Assembly: GCA_035552195.1 (NCBI GenBank) | Contig: DASZLU010000065.1 | Location: forward strand, 62,001-126,000 | DNA from: CAIKMD01 sp035552195 | GTDB taxonomy: Bacteria; Pseudomonadota; Alphaproteobacteria; ATCC43930; CGMCC-115725 | Direction: 5' to 3' | Length of the DNA: 64,000 nucleotides | In this document: positions 52,024 through 60,204 of the stretch, one piece after another | Layout of the letters: every line of letters begins with the position of its first letter | How positions within the stretch are numbered: the stretch's first letter is position 1 | Made by a program: the position numbers and the translations under genes | Notes under the pieces: generated by a model | Databases searched by the model: none | What the model was told of the DNA's origin: nothing | The model's input: only the letters and a program-made list of their open reading frames with translations

Positions 52024-52902
52024 ATGAGCTACAGCTTGTTTCTCCATTTCGAGCCGCGGATCCGGCGTGCCGAGTTCCTCACCTATTTCGCGCGCCGCAG
52101 GCATTACAAAGCCGCGAAAGATCGCGTGTCTTATACGAATGAGGACACCGGCGTTTATTTCTGGATCAAGCCGCAATACGGTCGGGATTTGCTGCTCCGG
52201 CAGGCCGTCAAATCGGCCGAATTCGAAGTGAATTACAACCGCCCGAGCTTTTTCGGCCGCGAAGCCGAAAAGCAATTGTCCGGCATCGTCGCCGCATTGC
52301 AGCCGCGGATCGACGACCCACAGATGGAGGGCATGGGCGAAGGCCCCTATTCCGGCGATGGCTTTTTGCGCGGCTGGAATTTCGGCAATCGATTTGCGAT
52401 CCAGCAGATGGTGCTCAAAGAAGCGGACAACAAAATCGCAACCATGCCGGAGGCTGACCTCCACGCGGCATGGGATTGGAATTTCCGATGCGCGGAACGG
52501 CGCGACTACCTCAAGCTGCGCCACTATGCGCCACCCGTTCTGTTCTGGCGCATCGACGGGCGCGTCCAGCGGGTGGTGGTGTGGGGTGAGTCGATGCCGA
52601 TCATGCTGCCGCGGGTCGAGTATGTCATCGTTGCGAGAGAGATTGGCAAAGCGCGCGTCAGTCTCGTGCCGTGGATTGAGATCGTCGAAATAGCAAGGCG
52701 CGCCGGCTTCGACGCGCGCAAAGAGCCGCTCGAGCTGCGCTATCTGACGCCGCCGCCCTTAATTGTCGATTGGGCTGCCAACCTGCCGCTGATCGATCTG
52801 AAAGCCTATGAACGCCTGCCCGCGCATCGGATCCTCGATGAGGAGCTTGTCGCAGCCGCTCGGAAAGACGACGAGCCGGATGATGCGCCGCGCGGACGAT
52901 GA
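52024..52902 (+). CDS. Hypothetical cytosolic protein
   Basis: A 292-residue protein, rich in aromatic residues. Features include YSLFLHFEPRIRRAEFLTYFARRRHY, FWIKPQYGRDLLL, FFGREAEKQLSGIVAAL, GWNFGNRFAIQQMV, and a beta-rich centre PVLFWRIDGRVQRVVVWG. No signal peptide, helix bundle or known catalytic motif. An in-frame codon at 51997 would add 9 residues. Such proteins are found in several Hyphomicrobiales but have no assigned function. It lies alone before the broken DUF3224 gene, convergent with it. Confidence 0.6.
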   Translation: MSYSLFLHFEPRIRRAEFLTYFARRRHYKAAKDRVSYTNEDTGVYFWIKPQYGRDLLLRQAVKSAEFEVNYNRPSFFGREAEKQLSGIVAALQPRIDDPQMEGMGEGPYSGDGFLRGWNFGNRFAIQQMVLKEADNKIATMPEADLHAAWDWNFRCAERRDYLKLRHYAPPVLFWRIDGRVQRVVVWGESMPIMLPRVEYVIVAREIGKARVSLVPWIEIVEIARRAGFDARKEPLELRYLTPPPLIVDWAANLPLIDLKAYERLPAHRILDEELVAAARKDDEPDDAPRGR

Positions 52903-52916
52903 AGAGCGCAGCATGA

Positions 52917-53310
52917 TCACTCGAACCAATAGTCGAGTGTTCCGCGCGAGGCTTTGCCGAACTGGCCTTCAAAGCCGCCTTCGCCGCGAAGGCCGCAAAC
53001 TCGCCGGTCGCCGATCCTGGGACGATGAACCACGTTCCCTTGATCGTACCGTTCTCGACGATCTCCGCGCCTTGCAGCACGAAGCTGCCCTGGCGCCCGG
53101 CCAGCTTGCCGCCAAAGCGCTGCAGGCTAACGAGGCTCGCGATTTGTCGTCGCGCAGAATTTGCAAGGCCCGCACCCGTGCTTCGCCTTCGATATCGCCG
53201 GCGAAGGTTTCGCTGATCCGGACCTCCAGCAAGCGCGGGCTGGCGGTTTCGTCGAAAGCCTTGGCTTCGGCGCTCTGAACAGTGATCACGGCTGCTGCTC
53301 TGGCGCGCAT
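52917..53310 (-). pseudogene. DUF3224-family gene broken by two frameshifts
   Basis: Read from ATG 53310, the sequence matches the intact DUF3224 gene at 59790-60185 over its full length if two bases are restored. The first deletion is near 53145, in the Ser codon before GCGAGCCTC. The second is near 52996, where GCGGCCTT replaces GCGGGCCTT. The three pieces read RALQILRDDKS, then ASLVSLQRFGGKLAGRQGSF and on, then LRGEGGFEGQFGKASRGTLD. Span is 394 bases, against 396 in the intact copy, as two deletions predict. It is either a pseudogene or an assembly error. Confidence 0.82.
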
Positions 53311-53482
53311 CGGCGCCTCCTTTTGAGATTGCCCATCGCACGAAATGGAATGGCGGTCGAAGGGCTGCGGTTGCCTTTCCGCCGACGCCTCGGGCAGGAT
53401 TATCGCCACGCGTGGACATCAGGGAAGTTCAGTCAGCGGCCGGAGAAGCCGATCGCAGCGCACGGTAACGTCAGCGTGACGC

Positions 53483-53902
53483 TCAGCCGGCGGCGTTCTG
53501 CGGCATCGCCGCCGTGTCCATCCAGAATATTTCCCAGACATTGCCGTCGGGATCTTCGACGCTGCGGCCATACATGAAGCCGTGATCCTGTTTCGGATTG
53601 GGATCGGCGCGACCGCCCGCCGCGGCGGCTTGCGCGACCGTCGCATCGACCGCCGCATTGGTGTCGACCGTGATTGCGATCAGCGCCTGGCTCTCGCGCC
53701 GCGCGTCGCCGATGGGGCGCTGGGTGAATTGGCGATAGTGCGTGTGGGTCAGCAGCATGACGTGGATCGTGTCGGACAGCACCATCGCGCTCGAATGCTC
53801 GCCCGAGAATTGCGGATTCACTGTGCCGCCAAGCGCTTTGTAGAAGGCGGTCGCGGCAGCCAGATCGCGTACCGGCAGATTCACAAAGATCATTTTGGCC
53901 AT
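53483..53902 (-). CDS. VOC-family (glyoxalase/bleomycin resistance-like) protein
   Basis: A 139-residue protein. MIFVNLPVRDLAAATAFYKALGGTVNPQFSGEHSSAMVLS, HVMLLTHTHYRQFTQRP and YGRSVEDPDGNVWEIFWMD form the paired beta-alpha-beta-beta-beta modules. The closing D-P-D-G-x-x-W-E is the typical metal-site segment. GGAGG precedes ATG 53902. It is divergent from a MarR regulator, with an inverted repeat between them. Confidence 0.88.
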   Translation of the reverse strand: MAKMIFVNLPVRDLAAATAFYKALGGTVNPQFSGEHSSAMVLSDTIHVMLLTHTHYRQFTQRPIGDARRESQALIAITVDTNAAVDATVAQAAAAGGRADPNPKQDHGFMYGRSVEDPDGNVWEIFWMDTAAMPQNAAG

Positions 53903-53968
53903 CACAGCCTCCTTCTCTTTCACCTGCGAGGGTTCTACTATCTCGCTGGAATGTTTCTATATGGAATG

Positions 53969-53986
53969 TATCTTTATATCAAGATA
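53969..53986. promoter_or_regulatory. Putative MarR operator
   Basis: TATCTT (53969-53974), 6 bases, AAGATA (53981-53986): an exact inverted repeat in an AT-rich stretch between the divergent VOC and MarR genes. The ATCTT...AAGAT type dyad is common for MarR proteins. Confidence 0.6.
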
Positions 53987-54011
53987 TATTCGCATGGCAA
54001 TGGAGAACCTT

Positions 54012-54494
54012 ATGGATCGCGCCGATACCGCTGTCGCGCAATGGCGCCGCGAACGCCCGGATCTGCCGTCGCTGCCGATGGCGCTGCTTGGCCGCCTGTC
54101 GGAGGCCGCCGAGCGCGTGATGCGCGATCACCTCAATCCGCTCTTTGCCGCTTCAGGATTGCAGCCGGGCGAGTTCGATGTGCTGGCGACGCTGCGCCGT
54201 GCCGGCGATCCTTACATGCTCTCGCCGACCCAGCTCTATGAAGCGCTGATGATCTCGTCCGGCGGCATGACGGCGCGGCTCGACCGGTTGGAGCGCGCCG
54301 GGCTAACCGAGCGCCATCCCGATCCAAACGACCGGCGCGGCAAGCTGATCGCGCTCACCGCGCAAGGCCGCGCGCTCGTCGATGCGACGCTGACCAAGCA
54401 TGTCGCCAATGAGGAGAATATCCTCGCCGCGTTGTCGGCGGCGGATCAGGAGAAGCTCAATCAGCTGCTGAAGAAGCTGATCGCGGCGCTTTAG
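54012..54494 (+). CDS. MarR-family transcriptional regulator
   Basis: A 160-residue winged-helix protein. LQPGEFDVLATLRRAGDPYMLSPTQLYEALMISSGGMTARLDRLERAGLTERHPDPNDRRGKLIALTAQG contains the recognition helix and the D-x-R-x wing residues. ATG 54012 is chosen because GGAGAAC lies 8 bases upstream; earlier in-frame ATGs at 53994 and 54000 are less likely. It should control itself and the divergent VOC gene. Its 3-prime end overlaps the convergent small membrane protein gene by 38 bases. Confidence 0.9.
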   Translation: MDRADTAVAQWRRERPDLPSLPMALLGRLSEAAERVMRDHLNPLFAASGLQPGEFDVLATLRRAGDPYMLSPTQLYEALMISSGGMTARLDRLERAGLTERHPDPNDRRGKLIALTAQGRALVDATLTKHVANEENILAALSAADQEKLNQLLKKLIAAL

Positions 54495-54702
54495 GCGCAG
54501 CGATCAGTTTCAGCCAGGGCGCGGCGTGGAACGCGCTCATCAGCAGATACATCGGCACCATGCCGGTAAGCGGCGACGCTGGTTGTCCGCAAATCATCGC
54601 CGGCCCGCCGAGCATCGCGGCGAGCGCGGCCATCGCGGCGAAGCTCGGCGCGGCGGCAAGATGCAGCCACGCCGCGACCTCGGTTAGATCGATCCGCTTC
54701 AT
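54457..54702 (-). CDS. Small membrane protein, hypothetical
   Basis: An 81-residue protein with two hydrophobic segments (AAAPSFAAMAALAAMLGG and GMVPMYLLMSAFHAAPWLKLI). It starts 12 bases after the DUF899 gene on the same strand and overlaps the end of the marR gene by 38 bases. No family was recognised. The start ATG 54702 is preferred to one 12 bases upstream. Confidence 0.55.
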   Translation of the reverse strand: MKRIDLTEVAAWLHLAAAPSFAAMAALAAMLGGPAMICGQPASPLTGMVPMYLLMSAFHAAPWLKLIAAPKAPRSASSAAD

Positions 54703-54714
54703 CGCCCGGCCCAC

Positions 54715-55479
54715 TCAACGCTGAGCGTATTCGTCGCGACGGCGCCACCAGATGCCGGTCTCGTTGCGGCCTTTCGGCGCGCGATCGAGCCAGGGATAGA
54801 CGCCCCAGATCGCATCGACGCCGCGCGCATAGCTCGAATAGGCGTGATAGACAGCGCCATCCTCGAGCACGAACGCGCTCATCCCCGGCCGGTCGCGCGA
54901 ATAACCGGCCGCGTCGGTGCCGCAGCTCGCGGCCAGCCGCGCAACCGGTTCCGGCGCGGGCGTGATATCCATCGCGTGCGTGCCGCGCGCATAATTGTAT
55001 TCGACCGCGCCGGCGCGCTGTTGCTGCTCGGTGAACGAGACGTCGAAATCGAAATTGAAGTCGTTATCGGCCGACGATGCCCAGGGGAAGCCCCAGCCCA
55101 TGCGCCGCTTATAGGCTTGCAGCTTCGCCAGCTTCGCGCGCGATACGGCCCAGAGCATCACGTCGTGTTGGGCGAGATGGGTATCGAGACCGTCGAAGCC
55201 GTCGGCGATCATCGAGCAGGACGGACACCCCGCCGACCAATCCGGCCCGAACATGAAATGATAGACGAGAAGCTGCGAGCGTCCGGCGAAAAGATCGCGC
55301 AGCGCTTGCGGTCCGCCATCGGTATCGAAGACATATTCCTTGTCGAGCCGCACCCAAGGCAACGCCTGGCGCTGCCGAGCGAGCTCGTCGCCGCGCCGCG
55401 TCAACTCTTTCTCCGCCCGCAGCAGATCGAGCCGCGCCGCGAGCCATTCCTGCCGTGTTCCGATCTTGTGTGCCGTCAT
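54715..55479 (-). CDS. DUF899 thioredoxin-like protein
   Basis: A 254-residue protein. EWLAARLDLLRAEKELTRRGDELARQRQALPWVRLDKEYVFD, GRSQLLVYHFMFGPDWSAGCPSCSMIADG with a C-P-S-C motif, and WGVYPWLDRAPKGRNE are typical of DUF899. The fold is related to thioredoxin and AhpC/TSA; a redox role is probable, substrate unknown. ATG 55479 is set by AAAGGAG upstream. It is divergent from a TPR/HTH protein gene and followed by a small membrane protein gene. Confidence 0.88.
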   Translation of the reverse strand: MTAHKIGTRQEWLAARLDLLRAEKELTRRGDELARQRQALPWVRLDKEYVFDTDGGPQALRDLFAGRSQLLVYHFMFGPDWSAGCPSCSMIADGFDGLDTHLAQHDVMLWAVSRAKLAKLQAYKRRMGWGFPWASSADNDFNFDFDVSFTEQQQRAGAVEYNYARGTHAMDITPAPEPVARLAASCGTDAAGYSRDRPGMSAFVLEDGAVYHAYSSYARGVDAIWGVYPWLDRAPKGRNETGIWWRRRDEYAQR

Positions 55480-55566
55480 TGCCGTCACTCCTTTCATCGC
55501 GTGTCGTGAGATAGACTTAGGGCTGGAGGGCGCGATGCGGGGAGTGACAAGTGTGTCGGGATTCCG

Positions 55567-56787
55567 ATGGATTCGCTGATCACGGCGGCGGGCCAGGCCC
55601 TCGCCAAGGGCGATCCGATCGGCGCCCTCAACCGCGTCGCCCTGCGCGAGGATCCGCCGGCGCTGGCGCTGCGCGGCATCGCCATGGCGCAGCTCGGCGA
55701 GTTCGAACGCGCGAAATCGCTCTTGCGCCGGGCCGCCCGCGGCTTTGGCCCAAAGGAGGCGGTCGCCCGCGCGCGCTGCGTCGTTGCCGAAGCCGAGATC
55801 GCCTTCGTCTCGCGCGATCTGAGTTGGCCCGAAACAGCGCTCGATACGGCGCGTGCGACACTCGAAGCGCACGGCGATCATGCCAACGCCGCGCATGCGA
55901 GCAATCTTGAGCTGCGCCGTCTCTTGCTGCTCGGCCATCTCGATGACGCTGAACGCGCGCTCGCCCGATGCGATCCGTCCGGATTGACGCCCGCCTCTCG
56001 CGCCGCGCGCGAGTTGGTAAGCGCCGGCATCGCGATCCGGCGCCTGCGGACAAAAGCGGCACGCGATGCGCTGAGCCGCGCGATGCAAGCCGCGCGGCAA
56101 GCGGCGATCCCGGCACTCATCGCCGAAGTCGAGAGCGCGGCGCAAGTGATGACGACGCCGGCGGCGCGGCTCGTCGCGCACGGCAAGGCGCGCAATCTGC
56201 TGCTCGCTGAAGTCGAAGCACTTCTCGATTCGAAGACGCTGGTAATCGATGCCTGCCGCAACGTCGTGCGCCGCGAGAGCAAGATCGTTTCCCTTGCCGG
56301 CCGCCCGGTGCTCTTCGCTCTCGCCCGCGCGCTGGGCGAAGCCTGGCCCGGCGACGTGTCACGCGCCGCGCTGCTCGCACAGGCCTTCGGCGCGAAATTC
56401 GCCGATGACTCGCATCGCGCGCGGCTGCGGGTCGAGATCGGACGGCTGCGCGCGACGCTGCGGCCCTTCGCCGAGATCAGCGCGACGCCGCAGGGCTTCG
56501 CCCTGTTGCCAAGCGGCCGCTTCGATGTCGTCGTGCTGGCGCCGCCGGTCGAGGAGCGGCATGCCGGCGTGCTCGCCTTCCTGGCCGATGGCGAAGCGTG
56601 GTCGAGCTCGGCGCTGGCGCTCGCCCTCGGCACCAGCCCGCGCACCGTGCAGCGGGCGCTCGATACGTTGGCGAGCGCCGGCAAAGTGCAATCCTTCGGC
56701 CGCGGCCGCGCGCGGCGCTGGCTGACGCCGCCGGTGCCGGCCTTCCCGACAAGCTTGTTACTCCCGGGGCCGCTGCCGAACGATTAG
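55567..56787 (+). CDS. Helix-turn-helix regulator with TPR-like N-terminus
   Basis: A 406-residue protein. The first 200 residues are helical repeats (ALALRGIAMAQLGEFERAKSLLRRAAR, ALDTARATLEAHGDHANAAHASNLELRRLLLLGHLDDAERALARCD) like TPR. About residues 235-300 hold a winged-helix-like segment. The C-terminal part GEAWSSSALALALGTSPRTVQRALDTLASAGKVQSFGRGRARRW is a second helix-turn-helix. It is divergent from the DUF899 gene, so it probably controls it. The effector is unknown. Confidence 0.75.
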   Translation: MDSLITAAGQALAKGDPIGALNRVALREDPPALALRGIAMAQLGEFERAKSLLRRAARGFGPKEAVARARCVVAEAEIAFVSRDLSWPETALDTARATLEAHGDHANAAHASNLELRRLLLLGHLDDAERALARCDPSGLTPASRAARELVSAGIAIRRLRTKAARDALSRAMQAARQAAIPALIAEVESAAQVMTTPAARLVAHGKARNLLLAEVEALLDSKTLVIDACRNVVRRESKIVSLAGRPVLFALARALGEAWPGDVSRAALLAQAFGAKFADDSHRARLRVEIGRLRATLRPFAEISATPQGFALLPSGRFDVVVLAPPVEERHAGVLAFLADGEAWSSSALALALGTSPRTVQRALDTLASAGKVQSFGRGRARRWLTPPVPAFPTSLLLPGPLPND

Positions 56788-56819
56788 CTTGGCGGCATGA
56801 ATGAACGAGGAGCAGAAAA

Positions 56820-57464
56820 ATGAACCGCGCGAAAGCCGAGATCATCCGCGAATACGGCCCCTTCCCCGGCGTCAGCCATGTGCATGGGCTGAGCTTCGAC
56901 GGGCAGCATGTGTGGTTCGCCTCGGGCGATCGGATCAACGCGCTCGATCCTGCGAGCGGCCAAATCGCGCGTACGCTCGATGTCGCGGGACATGCCGGCA
57001 CGGCCTTCGACGGTACGCACCTCTTCCAGATCGCCGAAGACCGTATCCAGAAGATCGATCCGAAGACCGGCCGCGTCGTCGGCTCGATCCCGGCGCCAGG
57101 CGACGGCGCGGTCTCGGGTCTCGCCTGGGCGGAAGGCACGCTGTGGGTCGGGCAATATCGCGCGCGCAGGATCGTGCAGATCGATCCGAATGACGGCACC
57201 GTGCTGCGCAGCATCGACTGCCGCCGCCTCGTCACCGGCATCACCTGGGTCGATGGCGAGTTGTGGCACGGCACCTGGGAAGGCGATGACAGCGACGTGC
57301 GCCGCATCGATCCGCAGACCGGCGCGTTGCTGGAGGCGATCGCGATGCCCGAAGGCACCGGCGTGTCGGGCCTCGAATCGGATGGCGGCGATCAGCTCTT
57401 CTGCGGCGGCGGCAGCAGCGGCAAGGTGCGCGTCATCCGCCGCCCGAAACGCCCGCGGGCGTAG
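56820..57464 (+). CDS. Beta-propeller protein, glutamine cyclotransferase/Vgb-like
   Basis: A 214-residue protein built of about four repeats of 42 residues: HVWFASGDRINALDPASGQIARTLD, HLFQIAEDRIQKIDPKTGRVVGSI, TLWVGQYRARRIVQIDPNDGTVLRSID and ELWHGTWEGDDSDVRRIDPQTGALLEAI. The I-D-P-x-x-G pattern marks each blade. No signal peptide. AGGAG precedes the ATG. It follows the HTH gene by 32 bases. It may bind a small molecule; no catalytic site was identified. Confidence 0.75.
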   Translation: MNRAKAEIIREYGPFPGVSHVHGLSFDGQHVWFASGDRINALDPASGQIARTLDVAGHAGTAFDGTHLFQIAEDRIQKIDPKTGRVVGSIPAPGDGAVSGLAWAEGTLWVGQYRARRIVQIDPNDGTVLRSIDCRRLVTGITWVDGELWHGTWEGDDSDVRRIDPQTGALLEAIAMPEGTGVSGLESDGGDQLFCGGGSSGKVRVIRRPKRPRA

Positions 57465-57472
57465 CCCGCCAC

Positions 57473-58348
57473 TTACGCGCCGATAAAGGCGAGGATCGCG
57501 GCCATCGTCGCAGCCGGCTGCTCTTCCATCAGCCAATGGCCGGAATTGACGATCGATACGCTTTTGACATCGGTTGCCGCGAAGCCGATTTCGGTGGCCA
57601 GCGCCGTGCCATAGGAATGGTCGCCGCCGATGGCGAGAACCGGCATCGCCAGCTTGCCCTCGGCGAGGAAGGCTTTGTTGTCGATCGCGTCCTGAGCGAA
57701 AGCGGCGAATTGCTCGAACGCATCATGCATCGCTTGCGGCTGCGCGTAGAGCGCGGCGTAATGCCGACGCACCGCTTCGACGATGCCGGCCGGATTGGCC
57801 GAGAGTTCGTTCCAGAAGCGGTCGAGGAAAACCCGCTCGCGCCCCGCCACGAGCCGCTCGACATCGGGACCGCGGAAGTTGAAATGCCAGGTCTTCGGAT
57901 TGAGAAGCTGTGCCTCCCAATGGCCGATACCGGGCACGGGCGCATCCATCACCACCCAGCGCACGACGCGCTGACGATTGAGCGCGGCGAAGGCATAGCC
58001 GACCATGTTGCCGATGTCGTGGCTGATGAGAATGATCGGGCCCTGCACGCCGAGCGCGTCGAGCACCTTCGCCATGTCGCCGGCTTGATTCTTTTTCGTG
58101 TAGCCGGTCGCCGGATGCGACGAGAGTCCCATGCCGCGCAGATCGGGAACGACCACCGTGTGCTGGCCCATCAGCGCCGTGGCGAGCGGCTGCCACATAT
58201 CGCCGTTATCGCCGAAACCGTGCAACATCAGCACCGCCGGCCCCGTGCCGCCGACGCGGACGTGGATAGTCGCATCGCCGACCGCGATATCGCGCGCGGC
58301 GAAGCTCGCGGGGAACGGACTGATATCGGTGAGACCGGTCGTTGCCAT
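57473..58348 (-). CDS. Alpha/beta hydrolase, epoxide hydrolase/dehalogenase-like
   Basis: A 291-residue protein. The oxyanion strand is LMLHGFGDNGDMW, the nucleophile elbow is ILISHDIGNMVGY with Asp as nucleophile (H-D-I-G), the acid is probably in GGDHSYG, and the histidine in NSGHWLMEEQP. An aspartate nucleophile points to epoxide hydrolase or haloalkane dehalogenase rather than esterase. The cap domain lies between. ATG 58348 has GGGGGGTAG upstream. It stands 98 bases after the ybaK gene on the same strand. Confidence 0.88.
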   Translation of the reverse strand: MATTGLTDISPFPASFAARDIAVGDATIHVRVGGTGPAVLMLHGFGDNGDMWQPLATALMGQHTVVVPDLRGMGLSSHPATGYTKKNQAGDMAKVLDALGVQGPIILISHDIGNMVGYAFAALNRQRVVRWVVMDAPVPGIGHWEAQLLNPKTWHFNFRGPDVERLVAGRERVFLDRFWNELSANPAGIVEAVRRHYAALYAQPQAMHDAFEQFAAFAQDAIDNKAFLAEGKLAMPVLAIGGDHSYGTALATEIGFAATDVKSVSIVNSGHWLMEEQPAATMAAILAFIGA

Positions 58349-58446
58349 GCTACCCCCCATGATCATTACGTCGCGCGATCGCGTATTGTCGCCAACGCGC
58401 ACCGTTTGTGCAAACGCTGTTCGCTCGCGCCGATCGCGCATGCGGC

Positions 58447-58920
58447 TTAAGCCACCAGCGGCGCGACGATCGCTTTCAAAAGCGCCGCCGCATCGCGCGG
58501 GCTCAAGCGCACCTGCAAGCCGCGCTGGCCGCCGTTCATGTAAACGAGATCCTGCGCCAGCGCCTGCTCTTCGATAGCGGTCGGCACGGCGCGCATCTGG
58601 CCGAACGGGCTGATGCCGCCGACCTTGTAGCCCGTGACACGCTCGGCCTCGGCCGGCTTCATCATCTGCGCCGACTTGCCGCCGAAGGCGGCGGCGAGTT
58701 TCTTCATCGACACTTCGTGATCGGACGGCACGATCATGCAGACGGGCTTGCCGTCGACCAGCGCCATCAACGTCTTCAGCACGCGTTGCGGCTCCTCGCC
58801 CAAAGCCGCAGCCGCCTGCATGCCGATCTTGTCGGCATCGGGATCGTAATCGTAGCTGTGCACCGTGAAGGCGACCTTGGCTTTTTCCAGCGCCTGCGTC
58901 GCGCGGGTGACCTTCGACAC
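58447..58920 (-). CDS. ybaK: Cys-tRNA(Pro)/Cys-tRNA(Cys) deacylase YbaK
   Basis: A 157-residue YbaK/ProX-type editing protein. ALEKAKVAFTVHSYDYDPDADKIGMQAAAALG, KTLMALVDGKPVCMIVPSDHEVSMKKLAAAFGGKSAQMM and TGYKVGGISPFGQ (the G-x-x-S-P-F-G motif) are hallmarks, with the conserved lysine near residue 46. It clears cysteine misloaded on tRNA-Pro in the cytosol. Stop and next gene are 98 bases apart; divergent from the second DUF899 gene. Confidence 0.92.
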   Translation of the reverse strand: MSKVTRATQALEKAKVAFTVHSYDYDPDADKIGMQAAAALGEEPQRVLKTLMALVDGKPVCMIVPSDHEVSMKKLAAAFGGKSAQMMKPAEAERVTGYKVGGISPFGQMRAVPTAIEEQALAQDLVYMNGGQRGLQVRLSPRDAAALLKAIVAPLVA

Positions 58921-59003
58921 GAATTTGCTCCTGCTTTCGGGCGCTCAGGCTTGGCGCGAAACCCGCATCCGCGCAAGGCCGTTATAATCGGAAGCTTGGA
59001 GTC

Positions 59004-59714
59004 ATGCGCATGGACACTCAATCCCTCAAACCCGCCGCCGAACTGACCAAACACGCGAAGACCCCGTTCCCCGGCGAAAGCGCGGAATACCGCAAGGCGC
59101 GCGAGGCACTGCTGGCGGAAGAGATCGAATTCCGCCGCCATATGACGCGGCTCGCCGCGCAACGCCGCGCGCTGCCGCCCGGCCCGGTCATCAAAAAGAA
59201 CTATCGCTTCAAAGATGCCAACGGCGCGGAACGCAGCCTCAAGGATTTGTTCGGCGCGCACGACACGCTGGTCACTTATTTCTGGATGTACGGACCGCAG
59301 CGCGAGCGGCCGTGCCCGATGTGCACCAACTGGCTCGGCGCGGTGAACGGCAACGCCGCCGACATCAAGCAGCGCGTCGCGCTGAAGATCCTCGGCCGCT
59401 CACCGGTGGCGCGCCAGATCGCTTTCGCGATGGAGCGCGGCTGGCGCCATCTCGATTTCGTGCAGACGATAGGCGACGACTACGCCAACGATCTCGGCCT
59501 GCTCACACCCGAAGGGTTCGAATATCCGGCCCTCACGGTCTATCAGCGCGAAGGCGAGACGGTGCGCTTGTTCTGGGCCAGCGAGATGAAAAAGGAGATG
59601 GGCGATCCGGGCCAGGATCCGCGCGATGCGCCCGACATCGCCGCGCTGTGGTCGATCCTCGATCTGACCCCGGACGGGCGGGGCACCGACTGGTATCCGA
59701 AGCTGAGTTACTAA
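59004..59714 (+). CDS. DUF899 thioredoxin-like protein, second copy
   Basis: A 236-residue protein. YRKAREALLAEEIEFRRHMTRLAAQRRALPPG corresponds to the N-terminal helix of DUF899, and LVTYFWMYGPQRERPCPMCTNWLGAVNG carries a C-P-M-C motif. The rest, including the C-terminal AALWSILDLTPDGRGTDWYPK, differs from the copy at 54715, so the two are not recent duplicates. A cytosolic redox function is inferred. ATG 59010 is an alternative start. The next gene is convergent. Confidence 0.82.
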   Translation: MRMDTQSLKPAAELTKHAKTPFPGESAEYRKAREALLAEEIEFRRHMTRLAAQRRALPPGPVIKKNYRFKDANGAERSLKDLFGAHDTLVTYFWMYGPQRERPCPMCTNWLGAVNGNAADIKQRVALKILGRSPVARQIAFAMERGWRHLDFVQTIGDDYANDLGLLTPEGFEYPALTVYQREGETVRLFWASEMKKEMGDPGQDPRDAPDIAALWSILDLTPDGRGTDWYPKLSY

Positions 59715-59789
59715 GAGCGCGCCGTCGCGTACCCGCAGAAGCATTTCCCGGCGAGCAGCTTAGCGGTCATCGATACGTCCTCTGAAGGA

Positions 59790-60185
59790 TCATTCAAACC
59801 AGTAGTCGAGCACGCCGTTCGAGCCTTTTCCGAACTGGCCTTCGAAACCACCCTCGCCGCGCAGTCCGCGAAGGTCGCCTGTGCCCGATCCCGGAACGAT
59901 AAACCATGTCGCCGTGATCCTGCCATTGTCGATCACTTCCGAGCCTTGCAGCACGAAGCTGCCCTGGCGCCCGGCCAGCGTGCCGCGGAATCGTTGCATG
60001 CTGACAAGGCTGGCTGATTTGTCGTCGCGCCGGACTTGCAACGCCCGTACCGGCGATTCGCCTTCCAAGTCGCCGGCAAAAATTTCGGTGATATGGACCT
60101 CGAGCAATGCCGGACCATCGGTTTCGTCATATGGCTTGGCCTCGGCATGCCGCACGGTAACCGTTGTTTCCGCTCGCGTACGCAT
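59790..60185 (-). CDS. DUF3224-family protein, intact
   Basis: A 131-residue beta-rich protein. TVTVRHAEAKPYDETDGPALLEVHITEIFAGDLEGESPVRAL, SMQRFRGTLAGRQGSFVLQGSEVIDNG and GSGTGDLRGLRGEGGFEGQFGKGSNG are the DUF3224 signature. This is a lipocalin- or allene-oxide-cyclase-like barrel fold, function unknown. GGAGAAG precedes the ATG. It starts 19 bases after the ECF41 sigma stop, so it is probably the third gene of that operon. A broken copy is at 52917-53310. Confidence 0.85.
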   Translation of the reverse strand: MRTRAETTVTVRHAEAKPYDETDGPALLEVHITEIFAGDLEGESPVRALQVRRDDKSASLVSMQRFRGTLAGRQGSFVLQGSEVIDNGRITATWFIVPGSGTGDLRGLRGEGGFEGQFGKGSNGVLDYWFE

Positions 60186-60204
60186 GAGCTTCTCCGTCTG
60201 AGCA

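Noticed and set aside
52658..53419. Open frame of 253 codons on the minus strand
   Set aside because: Its middle part is the second piece of the broken DUF3224 gene; the ends are out-of-frame sequence, so it is not one gene.
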